This document shows positions 21,599 through 36,844 of a DNA stretch of 64,000 nucleotides, one piece after another. The notes beneath the pieces are model-generated. The model did no database searches. It was not told where the DNA came from and saw only the letters and a list, made by a program, of their open reading frames with translations. How positions within the stretch are numbered: position 1 is the stretch's first letter; every line of letters begins with the position of its first letter. A program made the position numbers and the translations under genes. Source of the DNA: Deinococcus apachensis DSM 19763 (lineage in GTDB: Bacteria; Deinococcota; Deinococci; Deinococcales; Deinococcaceae). The stretch covers positions 35,461 through 99,460 of the forward strand of contig NZ_KB906414.1 of the NCBI RefSeq assembly GCF_000381345.1. Reading direction: 5' to 3'.

Positions 21599-22015
21599 AT
21601 GACTGCTCCCAGCGCCCCCCCGCAGTTCAAGAGTGCCGCCAGCGGCCGCACCGTCGTCCCAGGCTGGATGAACCTGGTGCCCGGCCAAGCCGACGCCGTC
21701 GAGGTGCAGCTCGACCTGGACGCCGCCGACCTGGGCCGCGAACACGCCTGCCTGCTTGTCGAGTACTGGCCGGACGGGAAGGACCTGACCCTGCAAAGCA
21801 TCCTGCCCGTGCGCGCCTTTTCCGCCACGCCGGAGGGCTGGTGCCTGTTCGTCCCCTCGCAGGGCCGGGTGCTGGTGCGCGCCATCGACCCGCAGCCCAA
21901 CCCGCCCGTGCTGGCGAGCCACTGGCTGAATATAGAGCCGGGAACGCCGGTCGGCACGAGCGTGACGGTCAGCGTCAAGTTCCCCGAGCCGGTGGCGGAC
22001 ACGCCGAACAGTTAA
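21599..22015 (+). CDS. Hypothetical protein
   Basis: The 138-residue soluble protein has no signal peptide and no recognised domain. It shows beta-rich segments (DAVEVQLDLDAADLGREHA, GWCLFVPSQGRVLVRAID) that may form a sandwich fold. A TACCCT box lies six bases before the ATG, so the mRNA is probably leaderless. It lies 39 bases after the small membrane gene on the same strand. Confidence 0.65.
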   Translation: MTAPSAPPQFKSAASGRTVVPGWMNLVPGQADAVEVQLDLDAADLGREHACLLVEYWPDGKDLTLQSILPVRAFSATPEGWCLFVPSQGRVLVRAIDPQPNPPVLASHWLNIEPGTPVGTSVTVSVKFPEPVADTPNS

Positions 22016-22117
22016 GGCAGGGGGCCGCCGTTCATGACCCGACGCTGAAGATCAGGACAGCGTCGGCACACGCTCCGGCTTCCGACAAGGCACATGCTGC
22101 GCGGGAGAGGAGGCATG

Positions 22118-22411
22118 ATGCCCTACCGCCTGACCATAGAGTTGCAGTCCGGTGCCGCCGCCGAACACTTCGAGCGTGATTTCGACAACTTGCTGGACGC
22201 CAAGCGTTACGCCCACAACCAGGTGCGCGGCGACATCTTCTGGACGGTGCGGGAGGACCACCTGGACGGCCTCGCCCCCGAGTATGCCTTCCGCATTGAG
22301 GCGGTCGGGGAGGACGCGGGGAGGCCCCTCGACCTTGACGACGACACGGACACCAATACCCAGAGCGACTCGCTCTTCACCCCCCAGGGACCCGTGGACG
22401 ATTCGCGTTGA
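22118..22411 (+). CDS. Hypothetical acidic protein
   Basis: The 97-residue protein starts MPYRLTIELQSGAAAEHFER and ends in an acidic tail with DLDDDTDTNTQSD. An AGGAGG four bases upstream favours ATG 22118; ATG 22115 is the alternative but would be only one base from it. The segment YAHNQVRGDIFWTVRED suggests a small single-domain protein. I do not recognise the family. Confidence 0.65.
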   Translation: MPYRLTIELQSGAAAEHFERDFDNLLDAKRYAHNQVRGDIFWTVREDHLDGLAPEYAFRIEAVGEDAGRPLDLDDDTDTNTQSDSLFTPQGPVDDSR

Positions 22412-22432
22412 CGGGAACCCAAACCCAGTCCC

Positions 22433-23062
22433 TCACCCGATGCCCAGCAGCCCCTCCAGCCCGCGCCGCGTCGCCATGAGCGCCTCCGGGATGCGCCAGC
22501 TCGCGCGGTCGCGGGGGCCGACGGGGTTGCTCACCCCGCGCACCTCCAGGACCGGAACGCCCGCGAGCAGGGCCGCGTGAGCGACCCCCGCCCCCTCCAT
22601 CCCCTCGGTCAGGACGCTGGGAAAACGCCGGATGAGGGCGAGGGCCCCCTCCACCGTCCCCGTGACGGTATTCAGGGTGAGGGCCGGGCCGCACGCCGCC
22701 CCCACGCGCTCAGCGAGGGCCCGCGCCCCCTCCCAGGCGGGGAACAGTCCGGCATGGGGAGCATCCGGCAGGACGGAGAGCCCCAACGCCGCGAGGTCGA
22801 GGAAGTGTTCGCCGTCCCGCGCGCCCAGGTCGGCCTGCACGATCACGCTCGACACGGCGAGGTCGCCCGGAATCAGGCCGCTGCCCGGATAGGCCCCGCC
22901 GATGCCCGCGTTCACGGCAAGGTCGAAGGGTTCCCGCGCCAGGGCGCGTGCGGTGGCGAGGGCCGCCGCGACCGGCCCGACGCCACTCACCACCACCCGG
23001 GCGGGCAGGTCCGCGAGCCGGGCCGCCTCCCCGGCGGTGGCGACGACGATCAGCACCCTCAT
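22433..23062 (-). CDS. mqnB: Futalosine hydrolase
   Basis: The 209-residue nucleosidase splits futalosine to dehypoxanthine futalosine and hypoxanthine in the alternative menaquinone pathway. It has the phosphorylase-superfamily motifs VNAGIGGAYPGSGLIPGDL near residue 50 and EGMEGAGVAHAALLAG near 150, then RGVSNPVGPRDRASW, which is typical of MqnB rather than of MTA/SAH nucleosidase. The start at 23062 overlaps the stop of a five-codon leaderless reading frame. Other mqn genes are not in the window. Confidence 0.85.
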   Translation of the reverse strand: MRVLIVVATAGEAARLADLPARVVVSGVGPVAAALATARALAREPFDLAVNAGIGGAYPGSGLIPGDLAVSSVIVQADLGARDGEHFLDLAALGLSVLPDAPHAGLFPAWEGARALAERVGAACGPALTLNTVTGTVEGALALIRRFPSVLTEGMEGAGVAHAALLAGVPVLEVRGVSNPVGPRDRASWRIPEALMATRRGLEGLLGIG

Positions 23063-23076
23063 CTGGACACCCTCAT
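23059..23076 (-). other. Five-codon leaderless frame before mqnB
   Basis: ATG AGG GTG TCC AGA TGA lies six bases after an AACGTA/TACGTT box, and its stop overlaps the mqnB ATG in an ATGA arrangement. The nine bases ATGAGGGTG occur both here and at the mqnB start. It could allow leaderless entry with re-initiation, or be a duplicated start. Confidence 0.35.
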
Positions 23077-23155
23077 GGGGTCAACGTAGCGCGGATGGGC
23101 GCGGGAAAGAGGAGGCGGACGCCCGGCTATGCGAGCGTCCGCCCGGCAGGCGGAT

Positions 23156-24760
<1,605 letters not shown>

Positions 24761-24791
24761 GATGTTCTCCTTCTTTCCTGCGGGCCGGGCC

Positions 24792-25316
24792 TCACGCCAC
24801 GCGCCCGTCCCAGGCTTTCACGTCCAGCACGCCGCCCTGCGTCCCGATGACGATGACTGGGTCCCCGGCGTGCAGGGGGTCGTCGCTGCGGGCCAGCACA
24901 TGTTCGATCTGCCCGGCGACCGTCAGCGCGACCTTGCCCGGACGGCCTGGCGCGGGGGGCACGAGCACTTTCCCGGTCCGGCCCGCCATTCGCCCCGCCG
25001 CCGCGCTCACCTCGCCGCGGGTGCGCGCCACCCGGAAGGCGAGCGAGGTCAAGGCCCCCACCGCCAGCCCGGTCACGAGCGCCACGGTCAAGCGACCCGG
25101 TCCCGATAATCCCGCCAGTCCGCCCACCACCCCCGCCAGCCCGAAAAAGGCCGCGAAGCTGACCAGCGAGCGCAACGAGAACCACGAGGCGAGGTCGTGC
25201 AGGTCTGGCCCGTGCCCCACCCCATCACCTGCGTTCAGATCGCCGTGGTGCCCGCCGAGCAGCGACGCGGCGAGCAGGCCACCGCCCACGAGCAGGCACA
25301 GCAGATAGATGTCCAT
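24792..25316 (-). CDS. NfeD-like membrane protein
   Basis: The 174-residue protein has three membrane spans (residues 3-20, about 50-75 and 80-100) and a C-terminal OB-fold with LVPPAPGRPGKVAL and DPVIVIGTQGGVLDV. NfeD proteins act with flotillins at the membrane. The start at 25316 gives an MDIYLLCLLVGGGLL N terminus with GGAGG eleven bases upstream. It forms an operon with the flotillin-like gene. Confidence 0.85.
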   Translation of the reverse strand: MDIYLLCLLVGGGLLAASLLGGHHGDLNAGDGVGHGPDLHDLASWFSLRSLVSFAAFFGLAGVVGGLAGLSGPGRLTVALVTGLAVGALTSLAFRVARTRGEVSAAAGRMAGRTGKVLVPPAPGRPGKVALTVAGQIEHVLARSDDPLHAGDPVIVIGTQGGVLDVKAWDGRVA

Positions 25317-25622
25317 GCCCAGATTGTCCTCCTTGCCCCACGGTACGCGAGCAGGGGCGGGGAGGTTGCCGCAAGGAAGGTGTACACCCACCGGAAGCGG
25401 GTGATGCCACGCTATTTCTCCCTCTCCCCGCGTGGGGGACTCGCAAAGTTGCGAAGCAGAGGGTTGGGGTGATGGGGCGTGTGACCAGCGGCAGCGCCTA
25501 CAAGATGGCTTGCCTCGTCTACTGACCGCGCCGCAGGGCGTGCCCGCTCACCCCCTCCCAGCCTCCCCCTCAAGGGGGAGGGGCAAAAACCCGTTCAGCG
25601 CGGGCTGTCTCCTTTCTCTCCC
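25317..25622. other. Gap with palindromic GC repeats
   Basis: No gene is evident in these 306 bases. The stretch carries two C/G palindromic elements, one at about 25417-25440 (CTCCCTCTCCCCGCGTGGGG) and a stronger one at 25562-25583, between the NfeD and pdxH genes. Confidence 0.5.
25562..25583. repeat. Dispersed GC palindrome, copy 1
   Basis: CCTCCCCCT, three bases, then GGGGGAGGGG form a palindromic unit. Related units occur at 43575-43594 and 43806-43831, always between genes and followed by an A-rich tail such as GCAAAAAC or AGTAAGAG. Confidence 0.5.
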
Positions 25623-26267
25623 CTACGGCATCAGCCGTTCGATCCGCCACCCCTCCCCCTCCCGTGCATAGCGGAAACGGTCGTGCATGCGGTTGCGGCG
25701 GCCCTGCCAGAATTCCCACTCCCCCACGCGCACCCGGTAGCCGCCCCAGTAGTCAGGCTTGGGGACGGGCGTGCCCTCCGGGTAGCGGGCCTGGAGTTCG
25801 GCGAAGCGGGCTTCGAGCACTCCCCGGTTCTCGATGGGCGCGCTCTGCGGGTCGCTGGCGTGCGCGGCGAGCTGGCTCTGGTAGGGCCGGGCGTGGAAGT
25901 AGGCGGCGCTCTCCTCGTCAGAAACGCGCTCGACCTCGCCCGAGGCGCGCACCTGGCGCTCGTGGTCGGCCCAGTGAAAGAGCATCTCGGCCCGCGGGTT
26001 CCCGGCCAGGTCGCGGCCCTTGTGAGAGTCGTAGTTGGTGTAGAAGGTCAGGCCGCGCTCGTCCGCCCCGCGCAGCAGCACCGTCCGCACGCTGGGACGC
26101 CCCGAGGCGTCCGCCGTGGCGAGGCTCAGGGCGTAGGGCTCGCGCAGGCCGTCCCGGATGGCCTCGTCCAGCCAGCCCTGGAATTGGGCCAGGGGGTCGG
26201 GGTTCAGGTCGGTGCGGCGCAGTTCGGCGCGGGTATAGGAGAGGCGCAGGGAGGTGAGGTCGGTCAT
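25623..26267 (-). CDS. pdxH: Pyridoxamine 5'-phosphate oxidase
   Basis: The FMN enzyme oxidises pyridoxine or pyridoxamine 5'-phosphate to pyridoxal phosphate. The 214-residue product shows [20 protein letters not shown] near residue 60, the FMN-binding [17 protein letters not shown], the substrate-binding [16 protein letters not shown], and the C-terminal [14 protein letters not shown] ending RIERLMP. The ATG at 26267 has GGAG nine to ten bases upstream. The frame is open farther upstream but not conserved. Confidence 0.93.
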   Translation of the reverse strand: MTDLTSLRLSYTRAELRRTDLNPDPLAQFQGWLDEAIRDGLREPYALSLATADASGRPSVRTVLLRGADERGLTFYTNYDSHKGRDLAGNPRAEMLFHWADHERQVRASGEVERVSDEESAAYFHARPYQSQLAAHASDPQSAPIENRGVLEARFAELQARYPEGTPVPKPDYWGGYRVRVGEWEFWQGRRNRMHDRFRYAREGEGWRIERLMP

Positions 26268-26407
26268 GGGGGTCTCCGGGGGGCAAAAGGGCTTGGAACA
26301 GGCAGCGTCAGTATGCCGGAGGGACAGCGTCCGGGCGGCCCAGCGTTCCACCCCCCCTTTCCCCACTCTTTCTTAACCCCTGACGTGCCCTTTAAACTGC
26401 TCCCCAT

Positions 26408-26929
26408 ATGGTGCGCGGTGACCTGGCAGTCTTCCCCTTCATGCCCGTCATGCAGATGCTGCTCTCCAGCGGGCGGGCCGGGCGGTTCAGCGTGGCCCAC
26501 CCGCGCGGCGGCGAGCTGTGGCTGGAGCCGGGGGAGGTCGTCCACGCGCGGGCCGGGGCGCTGACGGGGGACGCGGCCCTGCAAGTGCTGAGCAGCCTGG
26601 ACGGCGGGCAGTTCACCTTCGCCCCCGACGTGGTGCCCACCGAGCGAACTCTCGCCCTGCGCCGTGACGCTGCCCTGCGCCGCCTGATCGAGGAAACGGA
26701 CGCCTGGGGGGCGCTGCTGCGCGTGTTTCCCGACTGGAACAGGCCCCTGCGCTTCACCCCGCGCTGGACGGACGCACAACCCGTCACCCGGGGACAGTAC
26801 GTAGCGCTGAGCCTGATCCCCGAGGGCCTGCCGCTCAAGACCCTGTTAGAGCGCACCGGCCAGCCCCCCCGCACGACGCTGGAGACGCTGCGCCCCTTCG
26901 TGACGGCGGGGTTGGTCGAGGTGGGGTGA
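26408..26929 (+). CDS. DUF4388 domain protein
   Basis: The 173-residue protein begins with a DUF4388 domain (LAVFPFMPVMQMLLSSGRAG, GGELWLEPGEVVHARAG), which is often linked to bacterial signalling and gliding proteins. The C-terminal half has a helix-turn-helix-like part (PLKTLLERTGQPPRTTLETL). No membrane segment is seen. TAAACT lies nine bases before the ATG. The role is unknown. Confidence 0.75.
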   Translation: MVRGDLAVFPFMPVMQMLLSSGRAGRFSVAHPRGGELWLEPGEVVHARAGALTGDAALQVLSSLDGGQFTFAPDVVPTERTLALRRDAALRRLIEETDAWGALLRVFPDWNRPLRFTPRWTDAQPVTRGQYVALSLIPEGLPLKTLLERTGQPPRTTLETLRPFVTAGLVEVG

Positions 26930-26984
26930 AGCGCCCTCCCCTGCCCTGAGCCACCTGACCCATGCATTCCCGGCCCGGCCCACG

Positions 26985-26990
26985 TATACT
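26985..26990 (+). promoter_or_regulatory. -10 box of the valS leader
   Basis: TATACT lies just before the predicted T-box transcript start at about 26996. A matching -35 box is weak. Confidence 0.5.
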
Positions 26991-26994
26991 GACG

Positions 26995-27280
26995 GGGCAG
27001 TGACCGGGAGGAGTACCCGGAGGTTGCGCCCACAGGAAGGCCCCGCCGCGACTGAGAGCGGAGCCGGGAGGGCAGCCGGGGAAAGTCGCCCGCGAGCGCG
27101 AGGGCAGAAGTCGCCCCACACGGGCGGTGCGTAGAGCCCTCCGGGAGCGCCCGTCAACGCGCAGTAGAGCGCCGCGCCCGCATACGGGCCGGAACGGCGG
27201 TGGTACCACGGGACCCAGCAGGAATGCCTCGTCTCGTCCGCACTCGGAGCGTAGACTCCGGCGGGCGAGGCGTTTTCGTT
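26995..27280 (+). promoter_or_regulatory. T-box riboswitch controlling Nudix-valS
   Basis: The leader holds the conserved T-box core GGTGGTACCACG at 27199-27210. Its UGGU can pair with the ACCA end of uncharged tRNA-Val. Upstream are a short stem I closed by GGGGC (26994-26998) and GCCCC, an AGTA motif, a GAGAG motif near 27055, and a CGACT/AGTCG stem. Downstream is a terminator formed by GCCTCG near 27227 and CGAGGC near 27267, followed by GTTTTCGTTT. Uncharged tRNA would stabilise the antiterminator. GUU at 27023-27025 is a possible Val specifier but is not established. Confidence 0.85.
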
Positions 27281-27293
27281 TCCCGGAGGTTCC

Positions 27294-27810
27294 ATGATCC
27301 AACCCCTGCCCCCCTTGACTGGCGTTCCTCTGTTCCTGACCGACGCCCGCGCACTCGCCCTACGTCGCGGGTTGCGTGAGCGTGTCCTCGGCTATGTCAC
27401 GCGTGGAACGGATGAGCTGCTGGTCTTTGAACACGCTCCTGAATACCCCGACGCGGGCGTGCAGGTTCCGGCAGGTGGTCTGGAACCCGGCGAGACGCCC
27501 GAGCAAGCCGCTCTACGCGAAACGTGGGAGGAGACCGGCCTGAGCCTGACTGCCCCTGTTTACCTGGCCTCATGGCACTGGCAGCGGGGGGAGCGGGAAG
27601 AGGTGTGGCACTATTTCCACCTGTCAGCCCCGCTCTCCGCACCAGACGCCTGGGCTCATCAGGTTAGCCATGGGGAGGACGACGCCGGGTTGACCTTCCT
27701 CTGCCACTTCGCCTCACTGAACACGACCGGCCTTGTTCCCGGTTCTGGTTACGACTCAGTCCTTCCCATCCTGACCCAGCGTCTCTCCCCCGCCTCATCG
27801 GAGCCCTCCC

Positions 27811-27818
<8 letters not shown>
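27294..27818 (+). CDS. Nudix hydrolase
   Basis: The 174-residue protein has the Nudix box GGLEPGETPEQAALRETWEE near residue 62, continuing TGLSL, with the full GX5EX7REUXEEXGU pattern. Such enzymes hydrolyse nucleoside diphosphate derivatives; the substrate cannot be told. A GGAGG lies six bases before the ATG. It is the first gene behind a T-box and overlaps valS by eight bases, so its synthesis should rise on valine starvation together with valS. Confidence 0.88.
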
Positions 27819-30576
<2,758 letters not shown>

Positions 30577-30603
30577 GCGGACGCCCCGCCACCCGCCAGC
30601 GCC

Positions 30604-30635
30604 AGTCCCCGTGCCCCAAGTGGGTGACGGGGACT
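30604..30635. terminator. Hairpin between convergent valS and serine hydrolase
   Basis: AGTCCCCGT pairs perfectly with ACGGGGACT over a 14-base loop. No U-tract is present on either strand, so the terminator role is likely but not certain. Confidence 0.5.
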
Positions 30636-30657
30636 CGTCTCCTCCGGGCCAGGCCGC

Positions 30658-30981
30658 TCAGGGCTGCCGGGTGGAAAGCGCCCGCCCCCACACCACCATC
30701 CAGACCTTGGCCAGTCCACCCGCCACCCCCAGGGCCAGGCTGAGCAACAGCCATCCCGTCAGGTCGGGCAACGAGCGCAGCAGCTCGGCCAAGGGCAGCC
30801 GCACCAGGAACGGCACGACGAGCAGGACCACAGGCAGGAGCAGAAGATCGGAGGTGATCTCTCCCCAGACGCTCCTCCTGGGTCGGTTCCGGACCCGCGC
30901 GGGCCAGGTGGGCAAGTCCAGCAGGGCCCGCACCTGGCCGAGGAGGCTCAGGACCACACCCACCGTGATGGCCCAGTACAC
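30658..30981 (-). CDS. C-terminal membrane part of serine hydrolase, after in-frame TGA
   Basis: The 107-residue frame begins at GTG 30981, directly after the TGA of the upstream hydrolase and in the same frame. It has three membrane spans (YWAITVGVVLSLLGQVRALL, LLLLPVVLLVVPFLV, GWLLLSLALGVAGGLAKVW). Serine hydrolases of the CubicO/PbpE type often end in such a membrane segment. It is more likely the tail of the upstream gene than an independent gene. Confidence 0.6.
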   Translation of the reverse strand: MYWAITVGVVLSLLGQVRALLDLPTWPARVRNRPRRSVWGEITSDLLLLPVVLLVVPFLVRLPLAELLRSLPDLTGWLLLSLALGVAGGLAKVWMVVWGRALSTRQP

Positions 30982-32130
30982 TCACTGGAACAGCCGGGAG
31001 GGGCCCGGCAGGGGAACGCCCACCAACGACGCGGCGATATCGTCCGCCATGCGGTGGCTGGTGGGGACCAGGGGCAGCACGCTGGAGACGTTCGTCAGGA
31101 CGGCCACACCCCAGCCTGTTTCCCGAAGCAGGACCATCTTCCCGCGGAAATGGGGCAGGATTCCGCCGTGGTGGATCGCCGGGACCCCGCGAACAGGCCC
31201 CTCCCGCCAACCCATCGCGTAGCGAAAGTTCTCGCCCGGTGCGGCCACGGTGCCCCGGTGCATCTGCGCGACTCCCGCGGCCGAGAGCACCCGGCGCTCC
31301 GCGTAGCGCCCGCCGCTGAGCTGCGCGATCAGGTAGTGGCCCAGGTCCCCCGCACTGCTGATGATGGCCGCCGTGGGGAGCCGGTCGGCCTCGTAGGGCA
31401 GCAGGACGGGTGCGGGAAAGCCCAACCAGTAGCGGTGGCCGCTCGACATTCCCGAGCGCCACGCCGCATCCTGGGAGGTGAAGCTGCGGTTCATGTTCAG
31501 TGGGGTGAAGACGTTCCGCCGCAGGAAGTCGCCGTAGGTCTGCCCGCTGACCCGCTCGACAATCGCCCCGAGAATGAGGTAGTTGGGGCTGGCGTACTCG
31601 TACCGGGTGCCCGGGGGATGGCTCAGGTGGACCCGCGACAACGCCCGCACCTGATCCTCCAGGGTGGCCGGTTCCCCCGCCCGGGGTGCCCGGGTGGGGA
31701 TGCCCGTGGTGTGGGCGAGGGCCTGCGCGACGGTGATCGCTTCCGAGGCCTCCGGGTCCGCCACCCGGAACCAGGGCAGGTACCGCCGCACCGGGGCCTT
31801 CAAATCCACCCGGCCCTGCTCGACGAGTTGCATCACGGCGAGGGCCGTGAAGGACTTGCTCATGGAGCCCAGCAGGAACGAGGTCTGCGGCGTGACCGCC
31901 CCGCCGCGACCATCCTGCCCGAACCCACGCAGATGCACCACACGCTCGGGGTTCACGATGACCAGGGCCGCACCCGGGACCCGGTCGGCCCGCATGGTGG
32001 CCTCGACATGGGCGTCGATGGCGGCGAGGTCCGGCCCCGAGCTTACCCCCCTGGGCACCGCGTGGGCGGCCCAGGCCAGCAGGGCGGTGAGTAAGACGGC
32101 GAACGCGGCTTCCGACATCCTGAGCCTCAC
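30982..32130 (-). CDS. Class C beta-lactamase-like serine hydrolase
   Basis: The 382-residue product has a signal peptide and a class C beta-lactamase fold. The catalytic SxxK is SMSK in LLGSMSKSFTALAV near residue 90, Tyr-x-Asn appears in YASPNYLILG, and the third motif is HHGG near 310. The family includes peptidases and esterases; a true beta-lactamase role cannot be assumed. The GTG at 32130 has GAGAGGAG eight bases upstream. The reading frame ends at TGA 30982-30984 and then continues unbroken into three membrane spans, so the gene looks interrupted by a nonsense codon. Confidence 0.8.
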   Translation of the reverse strand: MRLRMSEAAFAVLLTALLAWAAHAVPRGVSSGPDLAAIDAHVEATMRADRVPGAALVIVNPERVVHLRGFGQDGRGGAVTPQTSFLLGSMSKSFTALAVMQLVEQGRVDLKAPVRRYLPWFRVADPEASEAITVAQALAHTTGIPTRAPRAGEPATLEDQVRALSRVHLSHPPGTRYEYASPNYLILGAIVERVSGQTYGDFLRRNVFTPLNMNRSFTSQDAAWRSGMSSGHRYWLGFPAPVLLPYEADRLPTAAIISSAGDLGHYLIAQLSGGRYAERRVLSAAGVAQMHRGTVAAPGENFRYAMGWREGPVRGVPAIHHGGILPHFRGKMVLLRETGWGVAVLTNVSSVLPLVPTSHRMADDIAASLVGVPLPGPSRLFQ

Positions 32131-32284
32131 AGCAGCTTCTCCTCTCCGTGCGGACCTGTCGCGGCCTCCTGGGGGACAAGATGGGCGGGGGTGCTCCAGG
32201 TATTGTCAGCAATACGGCCATTGGGCAGTTTCGTTCCCGGGTGCTGCGCCCCAGGCTCAGGGTGGGGCACCATATCCTCTGCCC

Positions 32285-32611
32285 ATGCCCCTCACCCTCC
32301 ACTCCTTGTCGGCCTGCCCTGTTTTAGCAGGACCCTGCCCGAGTGGCGGCTGGAACAGGAGCGCCAGGCGCTGCGCCTGACCCTCGGGGTAAACGTGGTT
32401 TTGGACTTCGGCGTCTGGTCGCGCTCGCAACGGGAGAACGACCACGCCCGGGTTGAGGCGCTGGACGCTCCACGCGAGGAGTTGTGGCGGCGGCTGGAAG
32501 CCCGCAACCGTGACCCCCCCGAACACCTTTCCCGTCATCCCGGCGGAGCTGGACGAGTGGCCGCGCCGGTACGAGCCGCCCAACGAGGAGGAATGGCGGC
32601 GCCCCGGCTAG
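32285..32611 (+). pseudogene. Decayed P-loop kinase (AAA_33-like)
   Basis: Fragments of an ATPase/kinase lie in different frames. LLVGLPCFSRT is a ruined Walker A (expected GLPCSGKTT). RLEQERQALRLT follows, then LGVNVVLDFGVWSRSQREN, then LDAPREELWRRLEARNRD. The last piece, TFPVIPAELDEWPRRYEPPN onward to a TAG, is in another frame. At least two internal segments are missing and at least two frameshifts are present. Intact relatives are predicted kinases of about 160 residues. The 154 bases upstream (32131-32284) contain no gene. Confidence 0.7.
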
Positions 32612-32624
32612 GGCATCCTGGAGC

Positions 32625-33300
32625 ATGACCCCGCCCACCCTCACCGACCTCGCCGACTGGCTCCGCGCCTCGTTGGGTGAGCCGGAACCGCTGCGTCGCC
32701 CCGGTCCCCCCGAGGTGCGGCGGCTGGCGCTGGCCCTGGAGCCTGCCGACCTCCCCGCCGAGCCGGAGGCGGACGCCCTGTTTCTTCACCGCTCCCGGCG
32801 GTTGGGGAACGCCTGGCCGGGCCTCGGCATCCTGGGCGTCCACGACGGCTTTGACTCTCACCTCACCACCGGACCGAATCGGCGCCTGGCCCGTGCCCTG
32901 GGCTGGGCTGACGTGCGGGAGGTGGTCTGGGAGGGCCGCATAGTGGGGCTAATAGCGACGCCTCCGCAGCGGACGTGGGCCGAGTTGCGCGCCGCCCTGC
33001 ACGCCGAACTGGGGGGCGAGGACACCTCCTGGCCGCCGGACCCGGCGAGCTCCCTACGCCTCGCCCTGATGAACGCGATGAATTCGGCCCTGATCGGGCA
33101 CGTCGTCAACCTCGGCGTCCGGGTCTACCTCACCGGGCAGCTTCGGCCCTCGGCGGTGGCGGCGACTAAGGAGCGGGGGGTGGGCGTGATCGCGTTGGGG
33201 CATCGTCGCACCGAGCTGTGGGGGCTGTGCCAGCTTGCCCGGGAATTGCGCGCGGCCTTCCCCGACCTTCAGACCCAGGTTTACCCCACGGCGGAAGCGG

Positions 33301-33314
<14 letters not shown>
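32625..33314 (+). CDS. Nif3-like protein
   Basis: The 229-residue protein resembles the Nif3/YqfO family in its overall layout: an N-terminal PTLTDLADWLRASLGEP segment, a central GILGVHDGFDSHLTTGPNRRL segment, and C-terminal VRVYLTGQLRPSAV and GVGVIALGHRRTELWGL. Nif3 proteins bind two metals; the canonical HxxxD ligands are not all visible here, so the match is partial. It is convergent with the cysteine desulfurase and overlaps its 3' end by 14 bases. Confidence 0.6.
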
Positions 33315-34434
<1,120 letters not shown>

Positions 34435-34505
34435 GGGGGTGGGGTTTGGGGCAGGAGCTGCCCCGCGAGCCGTTTCCAGGCTCAGCCGGAAGACGAAGCC
34501 TGCCG

Positions 34506-36206
<1,701 letters not shown>

Positions 36207-36547
36207 GCGTGGCCCAGCATAGCGCGGCGAAGTGAGGAGAGGGGGCGGTCGAGCTTGGAGGAGGCCGGGTGAGCCTGACATGTCGCATTGACGGAGTCGG
36301 AGTCGGGGTCGCCCGGCAGCGCCGCGGATAGACGAGCCAGGCTACCTTGCAAGCGCTGACCTGGGTCTCACGCTCCCGTTATCACGGGGCGCGGAATGAC
36401 ATGCGGAAGTCTGTTAACGCAGGGAAAACAGTGTGGGACAACAAAAAGCCCCCCGAGGAGGGGGGTTGGGACTCGCAGAGCTGCTTATCGCACTTTTCAT
36501 ACAGAGCGGGACGAGTGCAGCATCCAGCCCCACATGGAGAACGACCT
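36207..36547. other. Gap between pseudokinase and azlD
   Basis: The 341-base gap contains the pseudokinase promoter region (TATGCT near 36220) at the left end and the azlCD terminator at 36443-36465. Nothing else gene-like is visible. Confidence 0.5.
36443..36465 (-). terminator. Rho-independent terminator of azlCD
   Basis: On the minus strand, CCCCCC TCCTC GGGGGG is followed by CTTTTTGTTG. It lies about 80 bases after the azlD stop codon. Confidence 0.75.
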
Positions 36548-36844
36548 TTACCCCCCAGCCACCCTCACCGCCCAGTACACCGCGAAGCCTCCCAGAATTC
36601 CCAGGGCGAGGTTGCGGGTACGCCACATGAGCAGCGCGCCGACCAGGGCGGCGGGAAGGCGGCGGGGCCACTCGGGGCTGCCCAAGACGTCGGGCACGAT
36701 CAGGGCGGCGAAGACGCTGACAGGCACGAAGCGCAGGAAAGCCAGCCAGAAGGGCGGCAATTTCAGGCGGCCGAGGCTGAGGCCGAGCAGGCGCGCCGGG
36801 TACGTGACCAGCCACATCAGCACGATGACGAGGGGGACGCTCAT
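36548..36844 (-). CDS. azlD: Branched-chain amino acid exporter subunit AzlD
   Basis: The 98-residue protein has three to four membrane spans and the AzlD layout (VIVLMWLVTYPARLLGLSL, PPFWLAFLRFVPVSVFAALI, GGFAVYWAVRV). AzlC and AzlD together export branched-chain amino acids or analogues. It overlaps azlC by four bases (ATGA), so the two are coupled. A terminator follows. Confidence 0.85.
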   Translation of the reverse strand: MSVPLVIVLMWLVTYPARLLGLSLGRLKLPPFWLAFLRFVPVSVFAALIVPDVLGSPEWPRRLPAALVGALLMWRTRNLALGILGGFAVYWAVRVAGG

